Shown: one piece after another, positions 44,037 to 52,716 of the stretch | Layout: each line of letters opens with the position of its first letter | Numbering within the stretch: the stretch's first letter is position 1 | Source: Ichthyenterobacterium magnum | Lineage (GTDB): Bacteria; Bacteroidota; Bacteroidia; Flavobacteriales; Flavobacteriaceae | Length of the DNA stretch: 61,096 nucleotides | Assembly (NCBI RefSeq): GCF_003610635.1 | Contig: NZ_RAQJ01000008.1 | Coordinates: 1-61,096, forward strand | Direction of reading: 5' to 3' | Translations under genes and position numbers: made by a program | Notes under the pieces: generated by a model | The model's database searches: none | What the model saw: only the letters and a program-made list of their open reading frames with translations | What the model was told of the DNA's origin: nothing

Positions 44037-45141
44037 TTGGGTTAAGGTTTATTCTGTAAGCTGCTTGTTTCTTTTTGTCATCAATTACTTTAGCGTAAAT
44101 TTGAGTTGTTTTCAAATTCTTATGACCTAACATTTTTGATACTGTATAAATATCAGTACCCAAAGTCAGTTGTAATGTTGCAAAAGAATGACGCGCACAA
44201 TGGAACGTGATATTCTTCTTAATTTCTGCCTCACCAACCCATTCTTTTAGTAGGTCATAATTTCTCTGAACGTTATTAATATTCTCGAAAACTTTTTTAG
44301 TCGATTCGCCTTTTTCTCCTAACAATTCAAATGCTTGTTCGGAAATTGGTAAGGTTTCAGCTCCTTTAGTTTTCTTTTGCTTAAATCTAATAAAATTTCC
44401 ATAGGTTTCTGAATATTGGATTTCAGACCATTGAAGTTTTGTAATATCTGACCAACGCAAACCTGTAAGGCAGGAAAAAAGAAACGCATTTTTTAATTGT
44501 GGATGTCGGCTATCTGTGTTAAAAAGCTTTCTTACTTCTTCTAAAGTTAAAAATTCCATATGTGTATCTTCTTCTTTAAAGTTTTCAACTGAAATAGCAG
44601 GATTGTATTGTATTACCTTTTCTTTAACAGCTTGTCGTAATACCGCTAAAAGTTTTTTAAAATATGCTGATTTTGTGTTTTGGCTTAATGGTCTTTTACT
44701 TCTGGAAAGTGCTTTTTTGTCTAAATACTCTTTAAAACCTTCTACCCATTCTTCATCTATTCTTTCAAAAGAAATACCTGTTGGGTGATAATCTTTTAAA
44801 TGTTTTAGTGTGCTATTCCATACACCTAAATTGCCTTTACTTTCTGAACGTCTTTCAATCCATTGTTCTAAATACACGAAAAAATTTCCTTGTTTCTTTT
44901 CTTTATTTTCAAAACCATAAATATTATTCTGCACCTCTAAATGTCTTTTGGCTCTGATGCTTTCAGCAAGTTGTAAGATTTTCTTGTTTTCTAATTTCTG
45001 TGCTTTAGTTAAGGACCCTTTGTCGGGTTCTGGCGTTAAATATAATTTCAAGTACTCGTACTTACGATTTCCGTTTTCGTAATAATCAAGATATAAACTA
45101 ATTCGTTTCCCTTTTCTACGTTGGCGTAAAGTAACTTTCAT
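44029..45141 (-). CDS. Tyrosine recombinase (island integrase)
   Basis: A 370-aa site-specific recombinase. N-terminal arm-binding domain (residues 1-80), SAM-like core-binding domain (85-190), and catalytic domain with R229 (LTGLRWSDI), H314-x-x-R317 (HCARHSFAT), H340 (MLGHKNLKTT) and nucleophile Y349 (QIYAKV). All five key residues are present, so it should be active. It lacks the extra helix motif that marks integron integrases and lies inside the island, 166 bases from its right end, so it most likely moves the island, not the cassettes. Confidence 0.93.
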   Translation of the reverse strand: MKVTLRQRRKGKRISLYLDYYENGNRKYEYLKLYLTPEPDKGSLTKAQKLENKKILQLAESIRAKRHLEVQNNIYGFENKEKKQGNFFVYLEQWIERRSESKGNLGVWNSTLKHLKDYHPTGISFERIDEEWVEGFKEYLDKKALSRSKRPLSQNTKSAYFKKLLAVLRQAVKEKVIQYNPAISVENFKEEDTHMEFLTLEEVRKLFNTDSRHPQLKNAFLFSCLTGLRWSDITKLQWSEIQYSETYGNFIRFKQKKTKGAETLPISEQAFELLGEKGESTKKVFENINNVQRNYDLLKEWVGEAEIKKNITFHCARHSFATLQLTLGTDIYTVSKMLGHKNLKTTQIYAKVIDDKKKQAAYRINLNPNG

Positions 45142-45190
45142 TTTACTTATATTTACTGTGTTAGACTATGCGTTTTATGAGTGTTGTATG

Positions 45191-45213
45191 GGCAACAATA
45201 CGGCAACAAATAT
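45191..45213. repeat. Subterminal island repeat, right
   Basis: Two GGCAACA units, the same 23-bp sequence as 19986-20008 with one change (A to C), direct orientation, about 95 bases inside the island's right end. Confidence 0.5.
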
Positions 45214-45306
45214 AAGCAAATAAAGGCAGTTTAGCAACAAAAAAGAACTTGAAACATTATATAAACTAATGATTAATAGGCAGATAACAAACAAAGGAAA
45301 GATAAT

Positions 45307-45412
45307 GAATTTCCTAATCGGAAATTCAACTCGTTTTGCTATCTTTAGTGCGTCAGCGGAAAATACTCGCGCATTTTCCTGTTACTGACGCTTACACAAA
45401 ACCGTTGTAAGC
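45307..45412 (+). repeat. Right half of attC-like site 16, with candidate attR core
   Basis: Starts with GAATTTCCTAATCGGAAATT (45307-45326), the copy of the left island end, then the conserved TTTTGCTATCTTTAGTGCGTCAG and a GGAAAAT/ATTTTCC hairpin. L' CGCTTACAC (45390-45398) pairs with GTGTAAGCG at 19911. Ends AACCG^TTGTAAGC. Confidence 0.83.
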
Positions 45413-46202
45413 AATTTGACCAACAAAATTGAACCAAATCAAATAATGAGCGAAAATAGATTTATTGAAAAATTCCAACATAAAACTGTCTCGGAATTAG
45501 AATACATTTTAGAAAACAAAAAAAGCTATAACGAACAAGCTATTGCAGCTTCAATTCAAATATTGAAAAAAAGAAACGGAAAAACACCTGAATTGAAATC
45601 TGTTGAAAACGAAATTAAAATCGAAAAGGAGAAAAAGGAAGTCGCTCGAAAAAAAATTATAGAAGAAGTCAAAAAGAAAAATAATATAACTGACGACCCA
45701 AATGCACCTGAACTTCATTCTAAAAAAGTAATTTTTCTTTTTTCAGCTATATTTTCAACAATTTTTGGAGCAGTTTTGCTGATGTATAATATGAAACAAA
45801 CTGGAAATTCTAAAGGTCGAATTCAGGTTTTGATTTTTGGAATTTTATATACAGTTGTGTCTATTGTAATTATTGAGTCACTGAATGTAAAAACAAATCT
45901 TGCTTTATTATTTAATTTTGGAGGAGCAGGAATTTTAATCGAATATTTTTGGAATAAATTCATTGGGAAGGAATTTCAATATCGAAAAAGAAGTTGGGTA
46001 AAGCCAGCTATTATTTCTGTTTTAATAACCATTCCTTTGATTTTAGCAGCGATATATAGACAATAAAAAACTGCTTACAACAACGTATATAATCCATTGC
46101 TAGTGAGAGCCTACTTACGAAAATCCTCACGGATTTTCTATTCGGTTTTTATTTGCTAAATTACGTGCTAAACCAACGCAACGCATCATATACAAAACCG
46201 TT
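45401..46202 (+). repeat. Duplicated cassette, copy 1 (802 bp)
   Basis: Reads the same as 53354-54155 over the whole gene and its downstream site. Identity starts at ACCG^TT and ends at ACCG^TT, and the sequences diverge immediately outside on both sides. This is the footprint expected for a mobile cassette of 796 bp. Confidence 0.9.
45416..46066 (+). CDS. Membrane protein of the duplicated cassette, copy 1
   Basis: A 216-aa protein, identical to that at 53369. The N-terminal 105 residues are cytoplasmic and charged (SELEYILENKKSYNEQAIAASIQILKKRNG, then a Lys/Glu coil), followed by four membrane helices (about 107-125, 138-156, 164-181, 196-213). Unknown function. The frame opens with TTG at 45416, 11 bases after the boundary; an in-frame ATG at 45446 (MSENRFIEKF) is an equally good start. 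Only gene in this cassette. Confidence 0.7.
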   Translation: MTNKIEPNQIMSENRFIEKFQHKTVSELEYILENKKSYNEQAIAASIQILKKRNGKTPELKSVENEIKIEKEKKEVARKKIIEEVKKKNNITDDPNAPELHSKKVIFLFSAIFSTIFGAVLLMYNMKQTGNSKGRIQVLIFGILYTVVSIVIIESLNVKTNLALLFNFGGAGILIEYFWNKFIGKEFQYRKRSWVKPAIISVLITIPLILAAIYRQ

Positions 46203-46208
46203 GTAAGC
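46073..46208 (+). repeat. attC-like site 17 (copy 1)
   Basis: R'' GCTTACAAC complements GTTGTAAGC at 45404. L arms GTATAT / ATATAC. Central hairpin GAAAATCC/GGATTTTC with loop TCAC. Ends AACCG^TTGTAAGC, which matches GCTTACAAC at 52574. Confidence 0.88.
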
Positions 46209-46214
46209 AAGCTG

Positions 46215-46308
46215 AAAAGCCAGCCGCACAAACAGCACATTTGGTTTTTTGCCGCAACAAAAGCCAACACAGAAAAAACCAAAAGAGCTGTTTTTAGCCA
46301 ACGCTCGA
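46215..46308 (+). repeat. Leader hairpin element L2 of the DndD-like cassette
   Basis: Homologue of 967-1059. Core 46232-46291: ACAGC-ACA-TTTGG plus T run pairs with A run plus CCAAA-AGA-GCTGT. Relative to L1 two base pairs change on both sides (T-A to C-G near the base; T-A to G-C in the upper stem). Ends GCCAACGCTCGA. Confidence 0.7.
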
Positions 46309-46389
46309 AAAAAATGAGGTAAACCGTAAAATGAATAAGTAAAATAACTGTATTTTAGAATCTTATTAGAAAAACTGATTTGCAAAAAA

Positions 46390-48594
46390 ATGACAATTGA
46401 CGAAATCTATAAAAAAGAAGAAATAAGTGTTAGGTCTTACCACGTTTGCAAATACAACGAATTAAACTCTATCTCTGATTTAAAGAAATATTACTACAAA
46501 AATAAATCCTTCGAAAAACTTCGAAATTGTGGTAGGAAATCAAATGAAGAACTAATTGAGATATGTAATAAATATCCAGATGACAATTTTGAAAATAAAG
46601 AGATAGAAGTCAAAAAAGAAAATCCTCTAAAAAGCATAATTACAAACTTAACTAGAGTTCAAAGAGAGGTAATAAATAGCTTTATTTTCGTAAATACTAA
46701 TAGCTTATCCGTAAGGAGTAAGAATGCAATCTCTTTACATTTAAAAAACAATCTAAAGGTTAAAAACTTTACAGAAAAAGTTTTACTCTCTGAAAGTTTC
46801 AATGTTCAAAATATAAAAAACGTAGGTGCTAAATGTGTTCCTGAAATAGAAATTTATATTTCAATTATTAAAGATTTCATATTTGAAGTAAACCAAACAA
46901 GAGATGAAAAGTATTTAATTGCATTAAAAAATAAATTTTTAATACAACGTACTTTTGATATTCCATTGGTTCCAAGTGAAATATTAGAATCAGAATCTAT
47001 TTTTCAACTTACAAAATTTCTCTTAAATCAAAATGCATTTTTTGACGAAACTCAAACGGTTATAGTTAAACTAGCTTTGAAATTATTCAATAATCAAAAA
47101 GAACTTACGCTTGACGAAATAGCTGAACAGGTTGACCTTTCAAGAGAAAGAGTAAGACAGATAAGAAAACTTTGTCTTGAAGCTTTATTTGATAAGCTAC
47201 TTTTTATTTCTAATTTTAATGACGATTTATTTCAAAAATATAGCATAGATGTTGAATCAATTTATATTGAAATAAACACAGATATTTTAAATAAAATCAA
47301 CCAATCAAATAACACTAATTTTTCTAGAGAATTTATCACTTTCATACTTTCTGCATATCTAAAAGATAGTTTTTCTGTAGTTGGGAATTATGAAGATGTT
47401 TTACAACCAAAATATTTTAATTCACGTAACAGACACAATTGGAATAACTTCTATTTAGTAGAAAAAGAATTATCCTCGGAATTTGATTTCACTTCTTTTA
47501 GTAATGATATTTCAAACAGGTTAAGCGATAGAATTGAAGAATCGTATTTCTTTAATTTCAAAAGCTATTTATCAAAGTTTCTATCAAACAACAATATTGA
47601 TATTTTAGACTTATTATTACCAATCTGTGAGAAAATAATTAATGAAGAATTTGAAATATATCTTGATTTAGATGAAAGCATAAATTTCAAAAGAAACACT
47701 ACTCGACAAGCACACGAATATGCTTTTGAAGCACTTGACCATTTAGGAAAACCTTCAAAGGTTAAAGAGATTTTTGAAAAGGTTGTAGAACTGCATCCCA
47801 ACTATGACACTGAAGAAGCAAAAATCAGAGTTTCAATGAAACGGAAAAATGGTTTTGTGCCAATTGGTAGAAAAAGTGTATTTGGTTTGAAAAAATGGGA
47901 AAGTGAATTGGACAATTTCAAAGGAGGTACAATACGAGATATTGTTGAAGAATATTTAATGCAATTTTCTGTACCGAAACATATTTCACACATAACAGAA
48001 CACGTTTTAAAATATCGTCCAAAATCAAATCAATATAGCATTCTTCAAAATTTAAAACTTGATGAATCTGGATTGTACATATTTTTTAAAGGTTCGCATA
48101 TAGGATTAACAACAAAAAAATACGAATCTGACTTTAAGAGAATATCGGAAGTCCAGAAAACCGATAAGAAAACTTGGGAAGAAAGGTTTGAAATGCTTCA
48201 AAATTTTGTCTCAATAGAAAAAAGGCTACCATTTTCAAATGGTGTGCCTGAAAAAGAAATAAAACTTTATCGTTGGCTTAATGTTCAAAAAAGTAAGCAA
48301 AACAAGGGTAAACTAACTGAAAATAAAGAGGATAAGCTAAACAGCTTATTAGCGAAATATCCAAGTATTAATGGTAGACGAAGATTGAACTCAAATGAGA
48401 AGTATCAAGAATTAATCTCATTTGTTACGAATAATCATAGATTGCCTTCAGCTAATAAAAATGGTGAGGAAAATTTATATCAATTCTTTTACAAACAGAG
48501 AAAGCTATTTGATAAAAACGAACTTGACAGCAAAGAACAAAATAAATTTATTGAAGTTGCTAAACTTCTTCAAAATATAAAATATGAAAATTAA
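46390..48594 (+). CDS. Sigma-region-4-like/HARE/helicase-associated repeat protein, Dnd-like operon
   Basis: A 734-aa multidomain protein. Near residue 45-58 LRNCGRKSNEELIEI resembles the RNA polymerase alpha C-terminal HhH. At about 238-265 LTLDEIAEQVDLSRERVRQI is a sigma-70 region 4 type HTH. Around 445-500 LGKPSKVKEIFEKVVELHP ... RVSMKRKNGFVPIG resembles a HARE-HTH domain. The C-terminal 130 residues carry two helicase-associated-type units (WEERFEMLQNFVSIEKRLP and KYQELISFVTNNHRLPSANKN, each with a GxxNLY/KLYRW-like end). No nuclease or ATPase motif is seen. It is the first of four overlapping genes and probably the DNA-recognition component or regulator. Confidence 0.75.
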   Translation: MTIDEIYKKEEISVRSYHVCKYNELNSISDLKKYYYKNKSFEKLRNCGRKSNEELIEICNKYPDDNFENKEIEVKKENPLKSIITNLTRVQREVINSFIFVNTNSLSVRSKNAISLHLKNNLKVKNFTEKVLLSESFNVQNIKNVGAKCVPEIEIYISIIKDFIFEVNQTRDEKYLIALKNKFLIQRTFDIPLVPSEILESESIFQLTKFLLNQNAFFDETQTVIVKLALKLFNNQKELTLDEIAEQVDLSRERVRQIRKLCLEALFDKLLFISNFNDDLFQKYSIDVESIYIEINTDILNKINQSNNTNFSREFITFILSAYLKDSFSVVGNYEDVLQPKYFNSRNRHNWNNFYLVEKELSSEFDFTSFSNDISNRLSDRIEESYFFNFKSYLSKFLSNNNIDILDLLLPICEKIINEEFEIYLDLDESINFKRNTTRQAHEYAFEALDHLGKPSKVKEIFEKVVELHPNYDTEEAKIRVSMKRKNGFVPIGRKSVFGLKKWESELDNFKGGTIRDIVEEYLMQFSVPKHISHITEHVLKYRPKSNQYSILQNLKLDESGLYIFFKGSHIGLTTKKYESDFKRISEVQKTDKKTWEERFEMLQNFVSIEKRLPFSNGVPEKEIKLYRWLNVQKSKQNKGKLTENKEDKLNSLLAKYPSINGRRRLNSNEKYQELISFVTNNHRLPSANKNGEENLYQFFYKQRKLFDKNELDSKEQNKFIEVAKLLQNIKYEN

Positions 48595-48766
48595 AGAAAC
48601 TAAACTATTGCAAAATCAAAGACTCAAAGAGATTTGCAATGATAAGGAAGTTAATTATGAATCTATTGAAACATTATTAGATTCAGTTAAAACAAAGAAG
48701 TTGCTGAAAAGAAATAATTACCATCAGCAAAAAATTAATGATGTTATTGAAAACGCAATAAAATGA
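48584..48766 (+). CDS. 60-aa small protein of the Dnd-like operon
   Basis: MKIKETKLLQNQRLKEICND opens a short, basic, helical protein. Its start overlaps the preceding gene by 11 bases and its stop overlaps the DndD-like start as ATGA, so it is a real, coupled gene despite its size. Likely an adaptor for the SMC-like ATPase. Confidence 0.7.
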   Translation: MKIKETKLLQNQRLKEICNDKEVNYESIETLLDSVKTKKLLKRNNYHQQKINDVIENAIK

Positions 48767-50865
48767 AATTCTCAAATATAAAAATTAACAATTTCAGACA
48801 ATATTACAATGCTGTAAATATTGATTTAACAACTGATACCGACCAAAATATTGTTGTGATAGGTGGTAGAAATGGTTATGGTAAAACAAATTTCCTATTA
48901 TCAATAGTTTGGTGTCTTTATGGTGAAAAAATTTCACAAATTGATGATAACTTTAAAAAGGAAATCCAAAAAGAAAAAAACTATTCATCTTTTATGCAAC
49001 AGTCTATAAATTGGACAGCAAAAAGAGAAAATAAAGATACATTTTCGGTTAGTATTAAAGTTTCAGAAATAGAATTACCCGAATTGAGTAAATTAAATTC
49101 AAACTCTGCTAGTGTTATTATAACTAGAACATTTAATGTTACTAGTATGAATGAAACACTTTCTATTTCAGATACTAATTCGAATATGGAAATATTTGAT
49201 GATGAAGCTGATAAAATTAATTTCATCAATGATTATATAATTCCAATAGATGCTGCAAAATTTGTGTTTTTTGATGCAGAAAAAATCTCTGAAATAGCAA
49301 ACTTATCTATTAAGGAAGAAGGTAGTTTTATAAATGATGCATTAGGAAAAATATTAGGTCTTGATACATACGACACTCTAATTGAAGATATAGAGTTTTA
49401 CATTAATACCTTGAAAAAAGAAGGAGCAACCAAAAATTTACAAGAACAAATAGTTGATAAAGAAAAAGCAATTGAACTCTCTGAAATAGATATTGAAAAG
49501 CTTGAAGAAGAAAATGCTGAAAAACTAAAAGAGATTGATGATTTAAAGAAAACCATAAGACAATACGATAATCTTATATCGCAACACAGTAAACAAGGCA
49601 ATTCAACATTTGATAGAGATTCAATTTTATCAGAAATAAATAAGTTAAAAGCAAAGGAATTTGAACTATCTGAAAGATTTAATGAATTAAGCGAGATAAT
49701 TCCGTTAGCTATTTTAACAGGTAAACTTGAAGAAGTAAGTGAACATCTTGAAATTCAAGATAAAAACACAATATCCCAAAATTCCTCAAAAGAAAATTCT
49801 GAAAAAATAGAGAATTTTATTGAACTACTTTTTAATAAACCACCTGAACCTGAAAATTCTACTATGTCATTCAAGGACAAGCTTTTTTATTACGATAAGG
49901 CCAAAAATTTAGGTTCAGAATTGTTTGCCTCTAATGGATATTATCAGGATTTAGAATTTGAACACGATTTAAACAATTCTGAAAAAAGCTTAATCTATGA
50001 TGCAATTAATCTTGTAAGTTCTCAATCAAAAGACTTATTCGAAACAACAATTGAAGAATTCAACAAGACAAGAATCAAACTTGCAGAATTAAACAAAACG
50101 TTGAGCAAAGTTGATGCTGATATGGAAGATGAATTGATTTTAGACTATTCATCAAAAAAAGAAACAGCAGATTACAACATCACAGAAAATAATAGAAAAA
50201 TTGGAGAGAATAATCAACAAATAAACAAACTTAAAGGTGACATAGTACGACTAAACCAACAATTATCTGTTTTAGTTAAAAAAGTTGATGTTAATGCCCA
50301 AAACAAAATTAAGATTAAAGAAAGTCAAAAGTACATTGACGTCTTAAATTCATTCCTCGAAGAACAGAAAAACAAACATAAAGACAGTCTTGAAAAAACA
50401 ATTTTAAGCGAGCTAAAAATATTAATGCACAAACTTGGAAGTGAAGAAAATAGCAGCAAATTTATTGAAGATGTAAAAGTCACCATTTTGGCATCTGGCC
50501 AAGGAATGAAAATAACTCTTTTGGACCAAGACGATAATGAAATTAGAAAAGAGAGTTTATCTTCCGGTGAAAAACAAATTTATATTTCGTGCTTAATAAA
50601 AGCGATTTTGAACGAATCTATACAGAGTTTACCAATATTTATCGATACGCCACTTGGAAGACTTGATGAAGAACATAGAGATAATATCACTAAAAAATAC
50701 TATCCTGCACTTTCTGAACAAGTTGTATTATTCTCTACAAATAGCGAGATTACACCTAAAAGGCATAAAGACATTTCAGCAAATATTTCTAAATCCTATT
50801 TATTATTTAATGATGGGGCAAACACAAATTTAAAAACAGGTTATTTCCAAGGTTATGAGAATTAA
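48763..50865 (+). CDS. DndD-like SMC-type ATPase
   Basis: A 700-aa ATPase. Walker A GRNGYGKT at 35-42 after INNFRQYYNAVNIDL; long coiled coil (about 225-300 and 430-560); ABC signature LSSGEKQIY near 608 and Walker B PIFIDTPLGRLDEEHRD near 630, the exact layout of DndD/Rad50-like proteins of DNA phosphorothioation systems. A Cys zinc hook is not obvious. DndD normally works with DndC/E/A to sulfur-modify DNA; here DndA and DndC are absent from the operon. It starts at ATGA and overlaps the next gene by 11 bases. Confidence 0.85.
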   Translation: MKFSNIKINNFRQYYNAVNIDLTTDTDQNIVVIGGRNGYGKTNFLLSIVWCLYGEKISQIDDNFKKEIQKEKNYSSFMQQSINWTAKRENKDTFSVSIKVSEIELPELSKLNSNSASVIITRTFNVTSMNETLSISDTNSNMEIFDDEADKINFINDYIIPIDAAKFVFFDAEKISEIANLSIKEEGSFINDALGKILGLDTYDTLIEDIEFYINTLKKEGATKNLQEQIVDKEKAIELSEIDIEKLEEENAEKLKEIDDLKKTIRQYDNLISQHSKQGNSTFDRDSILSEINKLKAKEFELSERFNELSEIIPLAILTGKLEEVSEHLEIQDKNTISQNSSKENSEKIENFIELLFNKPPEPENSTMSFKDKLFYYDKAKNLGSELFASNGYYQDLEFEHDLNNSEKSLIYDAINLVSSQSKDLFETTIEEFNKTRIKLAELNKTLSKVDADMEDELILDYSSKKETADYNITENNRKIGENNQQINKLKGDIVRLNQQLSVLVKKVDVNAQNKIKIKESQKYIDVLNSFLEEQKNKHKDSLEKTILSELKILMHKLGSEENSSKFIEDVKVTILASGQGMKITLLDQDDNEIRKESLSSGEKQIYISCLIKAILNESIQSLPIFIDTPLGRLDEEHRDNITKKYYPALSEQVVLFSTNSEITPKRHKDISANISKSYLLFNDGANTNLKTGYFQGYEN

Positions 50866-52432
50866 AATAAGCAAAGAAAATGACGAATTATTATATAAGC
50901 TAAAAACCTTATACAATTTTAAGAATGACGGTATAGTCCCTCGTATTGCATTTTCTAATAGTTTGCTATCAGGCAAAATATTTGACATTGAAAATGATAT
51001 TATTCCAAGCTCTGATGGTAAAGAATTTAGAGATGATAAAGCAATTTTTGGAACTGTTATAGGGAATGGTTCAAATACAATAATTTTTAAATCTATTCTT
51101 GACCAACATTATGGCAGAAATACATTTGAAGATGAATTTATAAAACTATTTAAGCTTCATCTAAATCACGGATTAGAAATTTGGAATGGTAAAATTGAAA
51201 AAGCCAACATATCTAAAGGTGACCACATTGATATTCTTTTAAAAGTTGTTAAAAGTGGACTGGATTTAAGGAAAAACGTTGTTAAAACAAACATTTCATC
51301 AAAAAACATTGATGTCAAAGAGTTTGAAGACCTTTTAACTTTTGAATTAGGTCAAACAGTAGAAAGCGAAAATGTTGTTATAAGAATTAATGATTTAAGA
51401 GAGTTTGACAATAGAAATATAGCAATTGCTGGAATGGCTGGTTCTGGTAAAACGCAATTAATGAAAGATATTTTATATCAAATTTCTAAAAACACTAATA
51501 ATGAACTGAAGTTTATCTTCTTTGATTACAAAGGAGAAGGAAACCCAGAACAATTAAAGCCTTTTCTAGATGCTACTAAATGTGAGTTTGTTGATATTGT
51601 AAATGATGGCGGTATTGAGTTTAACCCATTTTTATCTATAAATCTTGACGAAAGACAGAGACCTTTTAGCATAAGGGCTTTTGTTGATACAATATCTACT
51701 TTCGTTCCGAGAATGGGAGTTAGCCAAGAGAATATTTTAATTACTCTAATTAATGATTTATTAGACAGTAAAAATGGTGGATATCCTACTATTTTAGAAT
51801 TATTTGAGGAATTAGAAAATTACTATGAGGAAAACAATATTAGGCAAGACACATTATATTCAATCATTCGTGATTTGTCCACAAACATATTTAATTGTAA
51901 CCCGAATAATCCAAACATTTTAGATAAAAGTTTATATCTTAATCTGCCACCTGCTTTATCTGACACTTTAAGACAGCTAGTTGTATTTTTATTATTGAGA
52001 TATTTCAATTCTTATTTTAGTTCTACAAATGATTGCGAACCAAAAGACCATATTTTTCCATTACGTTATGTAATTGTAATTGATGAAGCTCATATATACT
52101 TAAAGAATAAAAATGCTAGAAAAGCACTTGAGGAACTTTTGAGATTATTAAGGTCAAAAGGCGTTATAATCGTTATGCTTTCACAAGGAGTTGAAGACTA
52201 CAAAACAAAAGACTTTGATTTTGCTTCACAAGTAAAACTTCCTATTTGTTTGAATGTTCAAAATAAGGACTATAAAGCCATTAGTAACTTTGTTGGAACA
52301 CCAAGCAGTAAATATAAATTGGAAACTGAAATCAAAAAACTTGAATCAGGAAAAGGACTTATAAACATTGGCGAACCGAAAATGATTGAATTAAGACAAT
52401 GGTGGAAAACGAAAAAAAATGAAAATATATAG
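50855..52432 (+). CDS. DndE-HerA/FtsK fusion ATPase
   Basis: A 525-aa protein. Residues 1-115 look like DndE, the nicked-DNA-binding fold: MRIKISKENDELLYKLKTLY, then PRIAFSNSLLSG. From about 165 on it is a HerA/FtsK-type hexameric translocase: Walker A GMAGSGKT at 193-200, Walker B VIVIDEAH with D410-E411, and a VMLSQGVEDY sensor. A fused DndE and HerA suggests that DNA-end or nick recognition is coupled to pumping of DNA. Last gene of the four-gene operon; the trailer element T2 follows its stop. Confidence 0.82.
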   Translation: MRIKISKENDELLYKLKTLYNFKNDGIVPRIAFSNSLLSGKIFDIENDIIPSSDGKEFRDDKAIFGTVIGNGSNTIIFKSILDQHYGRNTFEDEFIKLFKLHLNHGLEIWNGKIEKANISKGDHIDILLKVVKSGLDLRKNVVKTNISSKNIDVKEFEDLLTFELGQTVESENVVIRINDLREFDNRNIAIAGMAGSGKTQLMKDILYQISKNTNNELKFIFFDYKGEGNPEQLKPFLDATKCEFVDIVNDGGIEFNPFLSINLDERQRPFSIRAFVDTISTFVPRMGVSQENILITLINDLLDSKNGGYPTILELFEELENYYEENNIRQDTLYSIIRDLSTNIFNCNPNNPNILDKSLYLNLPPALSDTLRQLVVFLLLRYFNSYFSSTNDCEPKDHIFPLRYVIVIDEAHIYLKNKNARKALEELLRLLRSKGVIIVMLSQGVEDYKTKDFDFASQVKLPICLNVQNKDYKAISNFVGTPSSKYKLETEIKKLESGKGLINIGEPKMIELRQWWKTKKNENI

Positions 52433-52519
52433 TCCAACGCTAAAAGCCATACACATTTGCAATTCGCACCAGCCAATGCTACGCCAAAAATTGCAAAAGA
52501 GTATGTCTTGCCAGCGCAT
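52433..52519 (+). repeat. Trailer hairpin element T2 of the DndD-like cassette
   Basis: Homologue of 5619-5705. Core 52448-52505: CATAC-ACA-TTTGCAATT pairs with AATTGCAAA-AGA-GTATG. One position (T here, C in T1) restores a base pair. CCAACGCT flanks it. Confidence 0.7.
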
Positions 52520-52573
52520 ACTTTCGGAACAAGCATTAAAACTATGGAAAACCAAGCAGGACGTGGAAAGCCA

Positions 52574-52710
52574 GCTTACAACAATGTATAAAAATAATAG
52601 CGGTTTTATCGCTAAAACGAAAGTAAATAAATATAAATAAGGTCTGTGTTTAACCGAAAAGTTAGTGTTTTTTAATCCGCTACTATTCTTATACTTGACC
52701 GTTGGCAAAC
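52574..52710 (+). repeat. attC-like site 18
   Basis: R'' GCTTACAAC complements the start of the Dnd-like cassette. L arms GTATAA / TTATAC and AATAGCGG / CCGCTACTATT. Nearly identical to site 3. Ends GACCG^TTGGCAAAC. Confidence 0.87.
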
Positions 52711-52716
52711 ATTAGA

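Noticed and set aside
44029..45141. Tyrosine recombinase as the integron integrase of the cassette array
   Set aside because: It lies inside the inserted island with Bacteroidota element genes, is coupled to an island gene, and I do not see the additional integron-integrase motif. A role in trans on cassettes is not excluded but not supported.
46390..48594. A true sigma factor
   Set aside because: Only region-4-like HTH is present within a 734-aa protein with HARE-like and helicase-associated domains; no region 2 for core polymerase binding seen.
52391..52708. Antisense ORFs over the end of the DndE-HerA gene and trailer
   Set aside because: They cross a conserved hairpin element and an attC-like site and show no family signature.
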